Shown: positions 1 to 6,140, counted from the first letter of the stretch. The stretch: 7,360 nt of DNA from Clostridiales bacterium UBA4717 (GCA_002404395.1 DHJP01000057.1:1-7360), one strand, 5' to 3'. Numbers and translations: made by a program. The notes: generated from the letters alone by a model not told the origin.

Positions 1-363
1 GGCAACCGTCACAGCATATTCTATAACCGTTTCCATGATGCCGGGCTTGACTGCACGATCGATCGCTCAAAATTCAAAGACGGCGCGCTCAGACGCGAAC
101 TATTACGCACGCTGATAAAGCTGCGCAAGAGCGAGCCTGCCCTCTCTGACGGAAAAGCGGAATTTTTCGATACGACAGACGGTGCGGTTTCGTTTTTGCG
201 CAGCTCAGAGACTCAGACGCTTATGATCTGCGTGAATGTCAGAGCGGAGAAGAGTGAATTTTCGCTTCCGTACGGAATTAGATCGGTCAAATACGGGGAA
301 CGGTATCAGCTCGGCGAAGCGCTCGCGCTTGACGGTTACGGATATATCGTCTCTGAAGTTTAA
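1..363 (+). CDS. Probable GH13 glycoside hydrolase, C-terminal 120 residues (5' end outside window)
   Basis: The first reading frame is open from the left edge to a TAA at 361-363 and gives 120 residues, so the catalytic barrel lies outside the window. The visible part contains the stretch LIKLRKSEPALSDG at about residues 39-52. This matches the helix of the form 'LixLRkxxPAL' that closes the barrel in GH13 (alpha-amylase/alpha-glucosidase/neopullulanase) enzymes. It is followed by an acidic turn and strand (DGAVSFLR, then TLMICVNV) typical of the beta-sandwich C-terminal domain. From family knowledge such enzymes cleave alpha-glucans or maltodextrins. Substrate and reaction type cannot be judged, because no catalytic residue is in view. 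The gene ends 118 bp before the terminator at 481-522 and converges on the pseudouridine synthase gene. The family call rests on one conserved segment and is moderately sure. Confidence 0.6.
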   Translation, partial: GNRHSIFYNRFHDAGLDCTIDRSKFKDGALRRELLRTLIKLRKSEPALSDGKAEFFDTTDGAVSFLRSSETQTLMICVNVRAEKSEFSLPYGIRSVKYGERYQLGEALALDGYGYIVSEV

Positions 364-470
364 GGCAACATCGGACGGTTTTAACTGCGGAGATATCGTG
401 CAAAAAACACAGGCATACGCGTTAATGTATTAGATACGCGGGCAGAAAACGGTTTTTGATCTTGAGCGGA

Positions 471-523
471 TAATAAAAATAAAAAGCTGTTGCAGGTAAA
501 TTCAGGCTTGCAACAGCTTTTTT
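471..523. terminator. Bidirectional intrinsic terminator between convergent genes
   Basis: A perfect 14-bp stem is formed by 481-494 (AAAAAGCTGTTGCA) and 509-522 (TGCAACAGCTTTTT), with a 14-nt loop. On the + strand the stem ends in six T residues (518-523). On the - strand it is followed by TTTTTATTTTTATT (471-485 region). It can therefore stop both the glycosidase transcript and the pseudouridine synthase transcript. Confidence 0.88.
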
Positions 524-567
524 GACGATAGGCGCGGAAACGATTTCGGTATTGCGGGTATGCGGTT

Positions 568-1272
568 TCATACATTTGCTGTCAATTCGCGCAGGTTGCC
601 GAAGTGTGCGCAGATCGGTCCCTCTTCCGGAAGCGCGGTGCAGGTGAGCAGAGCCTGATTTGTCGGATCCGCGAAACGCAGTCTGAACGACCAAAGCGCG
701 ATCTCATCTGCCGGCTCGCCTCCGTATTTTCGGTCTCCGAGAAGCGGCATTTTGCGGGAGGAGAACTGCACGCGGATCTGATGAGTCCTGCCTGTATGCA
801 GTCTCACGTGCACTAAAGAGTATATTTTCTCACGGATTTCCTCAGAAGCCAAAACCTTATAGTCGAGCAGTGCTTCCTTAACGCCTCGCCGCGCTCTGTC
901 TACCACAAAGCTTTTATTCTTCTTCGCGTCGCGAAAAAGCAGATCGCGATACGAACCGGAGGGATCTTCGGGCTTGCCGCAGACGACGGCGAGATATTCT
1001 TTGACGACCGTGCGCGATGCTATCTGTGCGCAGAGTGCTGCCGCCGCTGACTTGCTTTTGGCAAATACCATTATGCCGCCGACTCCGAGATCAAGACGAT
1101 GCACCGGATATATCGTCGGTTTTTCGCCGATACTGCGGTAATGCTCCGTCAGTGCCGATATGATATCGTTTCCGCCGCTCGGATCAAGCTCGGACTTGAG
1201 TTTCGGGGGCTTTACGCATACTACGATACTATCGTTTTCATAGATAAGATTGTCATAAAACAAAAAATTCAA
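568..1272 (-). CDS. RluA-family RNA pseudouridine synthase
   Basis: This 234-residue protein should isomerise specific uridines in rRNA or tRNA to pseudouridine in the cytoplasm; which site cannot be told. The RluA-family core is clear. The catalytic motif HRLD is at 58-61, with Asp61 as the presumed nucleophile. KEYLAVV follows at 91-97, and the conserved LHTGRTHQIRVQF segment at 159-170. There is no N-terminal S4 domain, so it resembles the short RluA-like members rather than RluC/RluD. The usual HRLDxxTSG reads HRLDLGVGG here, a mild deviation. The start is a TTG at 1272-1270. It is chosen because AAGGAG (1281-1286) lies 8 nt upstream and no better ATG precedes the first conserved strand (ENDSIVVCVKPP). 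The gene is divergent from the PqqD-like gene and ends 45 bp before the shared terminator stem. Family is sure; the target is unknown. Confidence 0.93.
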   Translation of the reverse strand: MNFLFYDNLIYENDSIVVCVKPPKLKSELDPSGGNDIISALTEHYRSIGEKPTIYPVHRLDLGVGGIMVFAKSKSAAAALCAQIASRTVVKEYLAVVCGKPEDPSGSYRDLLFRDAKKNKSFVVDRARRGVKEALLDYKVLASEEIREKIYSLVHVRLHTGRTHQIRVQFSSRKMPLLGDRKYGGEPADEIALWSFRLRFADPTNQALLTCTALPEEGPICAHFGNLRELTANV

Positions 1273-1280
1273 ATCGGCGT

Positions 1281-1286
1281 CTCCTT
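1281..1286 (-). promoter_or_regulatory. Ribosome binding site supporting a TTG start
   Basis: On the - strand AAGGAG stands 8 nt before the TTG at 1272-1270. This strong Shine-Dalgarno sequence is what makes the non-ATG start of the pseudouridine synthase gene credible. Confidence 0.75.
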
Positions 1287-1290
1287 TGGC

Positions 1291-1319
1291 TTGACTTGAA
1301 AGTTAAGATGTGATACAAT
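1291..1319 (+). promoter_or_regulatory. Sigma-A-type promoter of the PqqD-like gene
   Basis: The -35 box is TTGACT (1291-1296) and the -10 box TACAAT (1314-1319), separated by 17 bp. A TG one base upstream of the -10 box (1311-1312) makes it an extended -10 promoter. Transcription should start near 1326, giving a leader of about 50 nt. That leader can fold a small hairpin (1334-1340 with 1351-1356, one bulged G) just ahead of the ribosome binding site GGAAGGG (1359-1365). The promoter lies between the divergent genes and points only at the PqqD-like gene. Confidence 0.82.
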
Positions 1320-1375
1320 ATTTTATGTATTGAGCCGGACCCTCGTAACAGTCGGCGCGGAAGGGATATAAAAAG

Positions 1376-1642
1376 ATGAAGATAAAAAACGGATTTATTC
1401 GTCATAAGGTTGCAGACAGCTATATTGTAGCGGCAATCGGCGGTCCCGACAATGGTTTTGACGGTATGCTTAAGCTGAATGAGACCGGAAACCTGCTTTG
1501 GGAAAGGGTAGAGCGCGGTGCGACCGTGGAAGAACTTATATGCGCGCTCACAGACGAATATGAAGTGACACCTCAAAAAGCCGCAGAGGATGTGGCACGC
1601 TTTTTAGACGAACTGCGTTCATTCGGCTGTATCGACGACTGA
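1376..1642 (+). CDS. Stand-alone PqqD-family protein (RiPP-recognition-element-like fold)
   Basis: This 88-residue protein fits the PqqD family over nearly its whole length. A short beta-hairpin region (residues 1-24) is followed by MLKLNETGNLLWERVERGATVEEL in two adjacent motifs (about 31-54). Next come an acidic helix (TDEYEVTPQKAAEDV, 59-73) and a last helix ending FLDELRSFGCID (76-87). The 'LNETGxLLWE...G.TVEEL' pattern and the terminal 'L..L...G.I' are family hallmarks. From family knowledge, PqqD-like domains bind leader peptides of ribosomally made peptides and present them to a modifying enzyme, often a radical-SAM protein. Here no precursor peptide and no SPASM enzyme is adjacent, so its role is open. 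It is monocistronic: its own promoter (1291-1319), SD GGAAGGG 10 nt before the ATG, and a terminator 20 bp after the stop. Many Firmicutes carry such orphan PqqD-like genes of unknown job. Confidence 0.87.
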   Translation: MKIKNGFIRHKVADSYIVAAIGGPDNGFDGMLKLNETGNLLWERVERGATVEELICALTDEYEVTPQKAAEDVARFLDELRSFGCIDD

Positions 1643-1661
1643 AAATATTCTGAAATATCTG

Positions 1662-1710
1662 CTGCCTCAAATCGCCATGACCAAAATGCGGTTTGAGGCA
1701 GTATTTTTTA
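1662..1710 (+). terminator. Intrinsic terminator of the PqqD-like gene
   Basis: A 14-bp stem, 1662-1675 with 1688-1701 (one G-U pair at 1672/1691), encloses a 12-nt loop and is followed by TATTTTTTATT. On the - strand the sequence after the stem lacks a clean U-run. It is therefore convincing for the + strand and only a weak stop for the convergent reductase gene, whose TGA lies at 1714-1716. Confidence 0.85.
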
Positions 1711-1713
1711 TTG

Positions 1714-2643
1714 TCATTTAAGCGAGTCGATGTATCGGCAGGCGTTTACTGCGGCAGTCGCTCCGTCGCCGACTGCGGTTGCGATCTGGCGTACCTGCTT
1801 GGTGCGGCAGTCACCAGCGACAAAAATTCCGGGCGTTGTCAGCTTACAGGATTCGTCAGCGATGATATACCCGTTCTCGTTAAGCTCACAGAGATCCGAA
1901 AAGGCTTCGTTTTCCGGCTTTTGACCGATCGCGACAAAAATTCCGTCAAGATCAAGGCGGGCTTCATCGGGTGAATCCGATGAACGTATCATTATCGCTT
2001 TAAGATGATCCTCTCCGATAAGCTTCGTGACTACGGTATTACAGATCAGTTCCACATTAGGCTTTTTGCAAAGTGCGTTGACGAGCGTTTTTTCGCCGGT
2101 AAGATAAGCCAGATTCTGAATGATATAGACCTTTCCGCATATCTCCGCAAGTAATACCGCTTCCTGGAGCGCCGTGTTGCCGCCGCCGATCACTGCTATG
2201 TCCTTTCCGGCAAAAAACGCACCGTCGCAAACCGCGCAGTATGAAATTCCGTTGCCGACAAGGCGGGCCTCGTTTTCAAGTCCAAGTTCACGATGCTTTG
2301 AGCCGGCGGCAATAATGACCGCTGCGGCTTCATATATACTGCCCGACTCGCCTTGAACTCGGAATATTTTATCGTTAGTATTTTGAGCATCCGTGCTGAT
2401 CTTGCAGATGGTATCAAGCTCAAGCTCTCCGCCGAGAGCGGTTACCTGATTAATGAGCTTGTCGGCAAATTCGTTTCCGCTCATTTCTTTGTATCCGGGA
2501 TAGTTTTCCACTTTCGGCGAGTAGGTTATCTGCCCGCCGAAGGTCTCTTTTTCGATCACGAGCACGCTTTTGCCGAAGCGCAATGCATATATCGCGGCGG
2601 TAAGGCCGGCAGGACCGGCACCGACTATTATAATATCATACAT
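1714..2643 (-). CDS. trxB: Thioredoxin-reductase-like flavoprotein with non-NADPH-type cofactor site
   Basis: This 309-residue protein has the full low-molecular-weight thioredoxin reductase layout. The N-terminal FAD Rossmann motif GAGPAG is at 8-13, FGGQI at 35-39, and the redox-active CAVCDG at 136-141. The nucleotide-domain motif GGGNTA is at 153-158. The FAD-closing segment GIFVAGDCR is at 272-280, followed by RQIATAVGDGATAA (285-298). Such enzymes pass electrons through FAD and the Cys136/Cys139 pair to a thioredoxin. The oddity is at 176-185: the E. coli-type HRRDGFRAEK, whose arginines grip the 2'-phosphate of NADPH, reads QNLAYLTGEK without gaps. NADPH is therefore unlikely to be the preferred donor; NADH or another donor is possible. 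The ATG at 2643 starts directly at the FAD strand, with only a weak SD (GTGAG). The redoxin-fused NrdD gene lies upstream on the same strand but behind a terminator. Confidence 0.92.
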   Translation of the reverse strand: MYDIIIVGAGPAGLTAAIYALRFGKSVLVIEKETFGGQITYSPKVENYPGYKEMSGNEFADKLINQVTALGGELELDTICKISTDAQNTNDKIFRVQGESGSIYEAAAVIIAAGSKHRELGLENEARLVGNGISYCAVCDGAFFAGKDIAVIGGGNTALQEAVLLAEICGKVYIIQNLAYLTGEKTLVNALCKKPNVELICNTVVTKLIGEDHLKAIMIRSSDSPDEARLDLDGIFVAIGQKPENEAFSDLCELNENGYIIADESCKLTTPGIFVAGDCRTKQVRQIATAVGDGATAAVNACRYIDSLK

Positions 2644-2677
2644 GGACTTTTCTCACTTTCTGAAAAATGACGGCAGC

Positions 2678-2739
2678 GCGGAGTGAGATCTCCGCTGAGT
2701 AAAATCTTCGGTTCCGCGCGTAAATTTTGCGGAGCCGAA
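2678..2739 (-). other. Two adjacent hairpins in the leader of the reductase gene
   Basis: The 251 bp between nrdD and the reductase gene contain no gene. Hairpin A pairs 2729-2739 with 2707-2717 (11 bp, one G-U, 11-nt loop). Hairpin B pairs 2690-2695 with 2678-2683 (CTCCGC/GCGGAG, 6-nt loop). Read on the - strand, the CTCCGC in the first arm of A is also fully complementary to the GCGGAG in the first arm of B, so the two folds can exclude each other. Whether this regulates the reductase gene is unknown. I saw no convincing promoter for that gene in the gap; the best candidate is TTTTCA-17-TAAAAA at about 2760-2790, which is poor. Confidence 0.4.
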
Positions 2740-2795
2740 TTAAAAAATTCACGTTTGCTTTTTAGATCGCGTGACGAGGCATGAAAATGATTTTG

Positions 2796-2826
2796 AAAAA
2801 GCGTCTCCGGGCGTACCCGGAGACGC
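2796..2826 (-). terminator. Intrinsic terminator of the nrdG-nrdD unit
   Basis: A perfect 11-bp GC-rich stem (2816-2826 with 2801-2811, GCGTCTCCGGG) has a 4-nt loop. On the - strand it is followed by TTTTT (2796-2800). It lies 68 bp after the nrdD stop and should end that operon before the reductase gene. Confidence 0.9.
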
Positions 2827-2853
2827 CTGTTAAGGGCTTCAAGCTGCGTTTCG

Positions 2854-2877
2854 ATTCAAACAAACTACCGTTTGAAT
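2854..2877 (-). repeat. Small inverted repeat in the nrdD 3' untranslated region
   Basis: ATTCAAAC (2854-2861) and GTTTGAAT (2870-2877) form a perfect 8-bp stem around an 8-nt loop, 17 bp beyond the nrdD stop. There is no U-run on either side, so it is not a terminator on its own. It may simply structure the 3' end of the mRNA. Confidence 0.45.
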
Positions 2878-2894
2878 AATCTGCCGAATCAAGA

Positions 2895-5279
2895 TCAGTT
2901 GTTCGCGTTTTCTTCGATGAATTTTCTGATATTCGACAGATTTACTATTTTTTCGCTCTTTCCGTTTTCGGTAATAAGCAGGGTAGGTGCTTGCTTTATT
3001 CCGAATTTTTCGGCGGTTTTTATATCTTCGTCGGCAAATACGGTCTCGTAAACTATGCCCGCTCTGTCAAGGAATTGTTTTGCCATACGGCAGTTAGGAC
3101 AGGTCTTGGTGGCGAAAAGTATGATCGGAGCCTCAGCGGCTTCAACGCTGCAGTTTTCGACGGTTTGAGCCTTTGCGTGTCCGCGATCGTTTTCATGACG
3201 TAACATGGAGCTTGAGGCGTTGTACACACGTCTGTCCTTGAATTCCTGACTCTTACCGTCGTTCCAATTTTGTACCGGGCGGTAGTAACCGGTGATACGG
3301 CTGTATACTTCGGTGCGTGCGCCGCATTTCGGGCATTCATACGCTTCGCCGGCAATGTATCCGTGTTCGCGGCATACCGAATAGGTAGGCGAGATGGTAT
3401 AGTAGGGAAGCGTGTAGTTTTCGGCGATCTTACGCACGAGGGCAGCCGCGCTCTTCCAATCGGGAAGCTTTTCGCCGAGGAAAGCGTGGAATACCGTACC
3501 GGAGGTGTAGAGCGTCTGTATTTCATCCTGAATGTCAAGCGCTGAGAATATATCGTCGGTGTAGCCGACAGGCAGATGCGAGGAGTTGGTGTAGTAAGGG
3601 GTTTTTCCGTTTTCGGAAGCGGTGATTATATCGGGGAAACGCTTCTTGTCGTGCTTAGCCAAACGATAAGAGGTCGATTCTGCCGGCGTAGCTTCGAGGT
3701 TGTAGAGGTCTCCGTATTCCTCCTGATAGTCGGAAAGTCTTTCGCGCATATGATTGAGCACCTGCTTGGTGAATTCCTGCGTTTCGGGGTGAGTCATATC
3801 TTTGCGGAGCCACTTTGCATTGAGTCCGGCTTCATTCATACCGACAAGGCCGATCGTTGAGAAGTGGTTGTTGAAGGAACCGAGATAACGCTTGGTATAC
3901 GGATAAAGTCCTTCTTCAAGCAGCTTTGAGATCACGCTTCTTTTGATCTTGAGCGATCTTGCGGATATATCCATCATGTGGTCGAGACGTCTGTAAAAGT
4001 CGGCTTCATCTTCGGCAAGATATGCGATACGCGGCATATTGATCGTAACGACACCGATCGAACCGGTGCTTTCACCGCTCCCGAAAAATCCGCCGGATTT
4101 CTTGCGAAGCTCACGTAAGTCGAGACGCAGACGGCAGCACATACTGCGTATGTCGCTCGGCTCCATGTCGCTGTTTATGTAGTTTGAGAAATACGGCGTG
4201 CCGTATTTTGAAGTCATTTCAAATAAAAGCTTATTGTTTTCGGTTTCGGACCAATCAAAGTCGCGTGTGATCGAATAGGTCGGGATCGGGTATTGGAAGC
4301 CGCGTCCGTTTGCGTCGCCTTCTATCATGGTCTCAATGAAGGCACGGTTGACCATATCCATTTCTGCCTTGCAGTCTTTATATTTGAAGTCCATTTCCTT
4401 ACCGCCGACAATAGCGTTAAGTTCTGCAAGGTCATTCGGTACCGTCCAATCAAGCGTGATATTCGAGAACGGAGCCTGCGTACCCCATCTTGAAGGAGTG
4501 TTTACGCCGTAAATAAAGGACTCAATGCATTTTTTGACGGTGTCGTAGTCAAGATTGTCCGCCTTTACAAACGGTGCAAGATAAGTGTCAAACGAGGAGA
4601 AAGCCTGTGCGCCTGCCCACTCGTTCTGCATAATACCGAGGAAGTTGACCATCTGATTGCAGAGGGTCGCAAGATGCTTTGCAGGGGAAGAAGTGATCTT
4701 GCCCGTTACGCCTCCGAGTCCTTCTTTTATAAGCTGTTTGAGCGACCAGCCTGCGCAATATCCGGTTAACATTGAAAGGTCATGCAGGTGAATATCCGCG
4801 TTTCTGTGAGCGTTTGCGATCTCGTCGTCATATACTTCGGAGAGCCAATAGTTTGCGGTGATCGCGCCCGAGTTTGAAAGAATAAGTCCGCCGACCGAGT
4901 AGGTGACGGTCGAGTTTTCCTTTACGCGCCAATCGTTGATCTTAACATAATTATCCACAAGCTCTTTGTAGTCAAGAATGGTGGATTTCATGTTGCGGAG
5001 TTTTTCACGCTGTTTTCTGTAAAGAATATATGCCTTTGCGACATCGGCATAACCGCCCTGAACGAGCACCGATTCGACACAGTCCTGAATATCTTCGACC
5101 GCAATAAGCCCCTCTTTTACTTTCGGCGCAAATTCCGCCGTGACCTTGAGTGCGAGAAAATCAATAACGCTCGGATGAAACTCCACCTCTTGGGCTTCAA
5201 ATGCGTGCGTTATTGCTTCCGTGATCTTTGAAAGGTCAAAGTCAACGACCTTTCCGTCTCTTTTTTGAACCTGATACAT
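2895..5279 (-). CDS. nrdD: Anaerobic (class III) ribonucleoside-triphosphate reductase with fused C-terminal redoxin domain
   Basis: NrdD reduces ribonucleoside triphosphates to dNTPs without oxygen, using a glycyl radical made by NrdG. Numbering is from the chosen Met (794 residues). The ATP-cone, the allosteric nucleotide domain, is at about 2-92 (QKRDGKVVDFDLSKI near its start). The catalytic barrel follows, with candidate active-site cysteines Cys175 (TGYCAGW) and Cys381/Cys382 (SMCCRLRLD). The zinc site is Cys636-x2-His639 plus Cys649-x2-Cys652; E. coli NrdD has CxxC at the first pair. The glycyl radical loop is SRITGYYRPVQNW with Gly664. E. coli NrdD stops near residue 712. Here a linker and a glutaredoxin/thioredoxin-like domain follow (about 717-794), with CPNC at 727-730 and the cis-Pro motif QAPT (Pro765). 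The ATG at 5279 is preferred to the in-frame ATG at 5291, because GGAG lies 6 nt before it and the upper one has no SD. It lies 59 bp downstream of nrdG in the same transcript. Confidence 0.97.
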   Translation of the reverse strand: MYQVQKRDGKVVDFDLSKITEAITHAFEAQEVEFHPSVIDFLALKVTAEFAPKVKEGLIAVEDIQDCVESVLVQGGYADVAKAYILYRKQREKLRNMKSTILDYKELVDNYVKINDWRVKENSTVTYSVGGLILSNSGAITANYWLSEVYDDEIANAHRNADIHLHDLSMLTGYCAGWSLKQLIKEGLGGVTGKITSSPAKHLATLCNQMVNFLGIMQNEWAGAQAFSSFDTYLAPFVKADNLDYDTVKKCIESFIYGVNTPSRWGTQAPFSNITLDWTVPNDLAELNAIVGGKEMDFKYKDCKAEMDMVNRAFIETMIEGDANGRGFQYPIPTYSITRDFDWSETENNKLLFEMTSKYGTPYFSNYINSDMEPSDIRSMCCRLRLDLRELRKKSGGFFGSGESTGSIGVVTINMPRIAYLAEDEADFYRRLDHMMDISARSLKIKRSVISKLLEEGLYPYTKRYLGSFNNHFSTIGLVGMNEAGLNAKWLRKDMTHPETQEFTKQVLNHMRERLSDYQEEYGDLYNLEATPAESTSYRLAKHDKKRFPDIITASENGKTPYYTNSSHLPVGYTDDIFSALDIQDEIQTLYTSGTVFHAFLGEKLPDWKSAAALVRKIAENYTLPYYTISPTYSVCREHGYIAGEAYECPKCGARTEVYSRITGYYRPVQNWNDGKSQEFKDRRVYNASSSMLRHENDRGHAKAQTVENCSVEAAEAPIILFATKTCPNCRMAKQFLDRAGIVYETVFADEDIKTAEKFGIKQAPTLLITENGKSEKIVNLSNIRKFIEENANN

Positions 5280-5285
5280 TTTTAT

Positions 5286-5289
5286 CTCC
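5286..5289 (-). promoter_or_regulatory. Ribosome binding site deciding the nrdD start
   Basis: GGAG on the - strand is 6 nt upstream of the ATG at 5279-5277 and overlaps the upstream in-frame ATG at 5291-5289. This favours the downstream start and an N-terminus of MYQVQKRDGK, which fits the ATP-cone better than MEIKMYQVQK. Confidence 0.7.
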
Positions 5290-5325
5290 ATTCTGCCGCT
5301 CGCGGCTTAATAATTAACTGTTTAG

Positions 5326-5339
5326 GATCTGTGATCTGT
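5326..5339. repeat. Tandem 7-bp duplication at the nrdG stop
   Basis: GATCTGT occurs twice back to back (5326-5332 and 5333-5339), with the last base falling in the nrdG stop codon. It looks like a simple slippage duplication in the nrdG-nrdD spacer and no function is suggested. Confidence 0.4.
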
Positions 5340-6046
5340 CAGAGGTCTGTACCGCGCAGTCGGGCATTCGGCAAATATGTTTTTGCAATTTCGAGGCAGC
5401 GGCTCATAGCTTCGTCGGAGGGGGCGCTCATGCCGGTTGCAAGTATATCGCCGGAATCCTTGAATTTTTGAAGAAAATATTTCTCGTTTCCGCCGATCCA
5501 CTCTCCGATAAGTCTGAAGTCGGCTTCGGTATGGAGCTCTTTTACTACGGTGGTTCTGAACTCAAAATCAAGGCCCGAGCCGCCGTGCATTAAAAATTCG
5601 ACGCTTTCGCAGACTTTTTCAAGCTCAGCTCTGCCGCAACCGGCAGTTTCGGCATATTTTTCGCGGCAGTTTTTTATGTCGAGCGCCGCATAGTCGATGA
5701 GCTTTTCCTTTGCAAGCAATTCAAGTATTTCGGGGCGGGAGCCGTTGGTGTCGAGCTTTACCGCAAAGCCGAGCGCTTTGAGCTTTGCTATAAACTCCGG
5801 AAGCTCGGGGGACAGCGTAGGCTCTCCTCCGGTTATGCAAACTCCTTCAAGCACACCCTGCCTTTTTTTCAGAAAGTCAAAGAAATCTGATTCTGCGATC
5901 GTATCTTTCTCGGATTCGGAAGGCAATACGAGCGAGCGGTTATGACAAAACGGGCATCTGAAGTTGCAGCCTCCGGTGAAAACCGTACACGCAACTTTCC
6001 CCGGATAATCCAATAGGGTGAGTTTCATAAGTCCGCGTATAAGCAT
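5339..6046 (-). CDS. nrdG: Anaerobic ribonucleotide reductase activase, radical-SAM (NrdG2 type)
   Basis: NrdG is the radical-SAM activase that abstracts a hydrogen from the C-terminal glycine of NrdD. Numbering is from the chosen Met (235 residues). The N-terminal LTLLDYPGK (9-17) and FTGGCNFRCPFCHN (23-36) are the signature of the longer NrdG family. Cys27, Cys31 and Cys34 bind the 4Fe-4S cluster (CxxxCxxC). ITGGEPTL at 71-78 is the SAM-binding GGE motif, and LDTNG (near 97-101) follows. It is longer than E. coli NrdG (about 154 residues) because it carries the fuller partial TIM barrel typical of clostridial forms. The ATG at 6046 is chosen over an in-frame GTG at 6112. GAAAGG lies 9 nt upstream of it, and the GTG falls inside the promoter and the NrdR box. 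It is the first gene of the nrdG-nrdD unit, so activase precedes reductase. Confidence 0.94.
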   Translation of the reverse strand: MLIRGLMKLTLLDYPGKVACTVFTGGCNFRCPFCHNRSLVLPSESEKDTIAESDFFDFLKKRQGVLEGVCITGGEPTLSPELPEFIAKLKALGFAVKLDTNGSRPEILELLAKEKLIDYAALDIKNCREKYAETAGCGRAELEKVCESVEFLMHGGSGLDFEFRTTVVKELHTEADFRLIGEWIGGNEKYFLQKFKDSGDILATGMSAPSDEAMSRCLEIAKTYLPNARLRGTDL

Positions 6047-6055
6047 TGTCAAGTG

Positions 6056-6061
6056 CCTTTC
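6056..6061 (-). promoter_or_regulatory. Ribosome binding site of nrdG
   Basis: GAAAGG on the - strand stands 9 nt before the ATG at 6046-6044. It decides between this start, the ATG six codons further in, and the GTG at 6112. Confidence 0.65.
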
Positions 6062-6079
6062 AAAGCCTGAAATTATTTG

Positions 6080-6095
6080 CGGCAAAAAACTGCCG
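6080..6095 (-). other. 5'-end hairpin of the nrdG-nrdD mRNA
   Basis: CGGCA (6091-6095 read on the - strand) and TGCCG pair in a 5-bp stem with a 6-nt loop. They lie within a few bases of the transcription start predicted near 6097. A hairpin so close to the 5' end could protect the transcript, but this is inference. Confidence 0.4.
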
Positions 6096-6103
6096 ATGTG
6101 ACT

Positions 6104-6132
6104 ATTGTACACTATATATTGTGTTGTGTCAA
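6104..6132 (-). promoter_or_regulatory. Sigma-A-type promoter of the nrdG-nrdD unit
   Basis: On the - strand the -35 box is TTGACA (6132-6127), a perfect match. The -10 box is TACAAT (6109-6104), with one deviation, after a 17-bp spacer. Transcription should start near 6097, about 50 nt before the nrdG ATG. The spacer is occupied by NrdR box 1, so binding there would block RNA polymerase. Confidence 0.88.
6109..6124. promoter_or_regulatory. NrdR box 1 (within the promoter spacer)
   Basis: ACACTATATATTGTGT fits the known 16-bp NrdR-box pattern acaCwAtATaTwGtGt almost perfectly. It sits between the -35 and -10 boxes of the nrdG promoter and touches the -10 box. NrdR is a zinc-finger/ATP-cone repressor of ribonucleotide reductase genes that binds paired boxes when dATP is abundant. 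Confidence 0.9.
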
Positions 6133-6140
6133 GGGTGAAA

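Noticed and set aside
422..694. Frames on the - strand around the terminator at 481-522
   Set aside because: They overlap the end of the pseudouridine synthase gene in the wrong frame and read through a strong bidirectional terminator.
2854..2877. Inverted repeat considered as a CRISPR-like or phage attachment repeat
   Set aside because: It occurs once, has no spacer array, and no integrase or mobile gene is present in the window.
5295..5306. GCCG-CTCG-CGGC inverted repeat in the nrdG-nrdD spacer, considered as a terminator
   Set aside because: Only 4 bp of stem and no U-run; the two genes appear to be co-transcribed.
6025..6056. A second promoter-like match (TTGACA, 17 bp, TATGAA) at the nrdG start
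   Set aside because: The boxes lie on and downstream of the chosen start codon; a transcript from it would lack the nrdG ribosome binding site, and a far better promoter lies 60 bp upstream.
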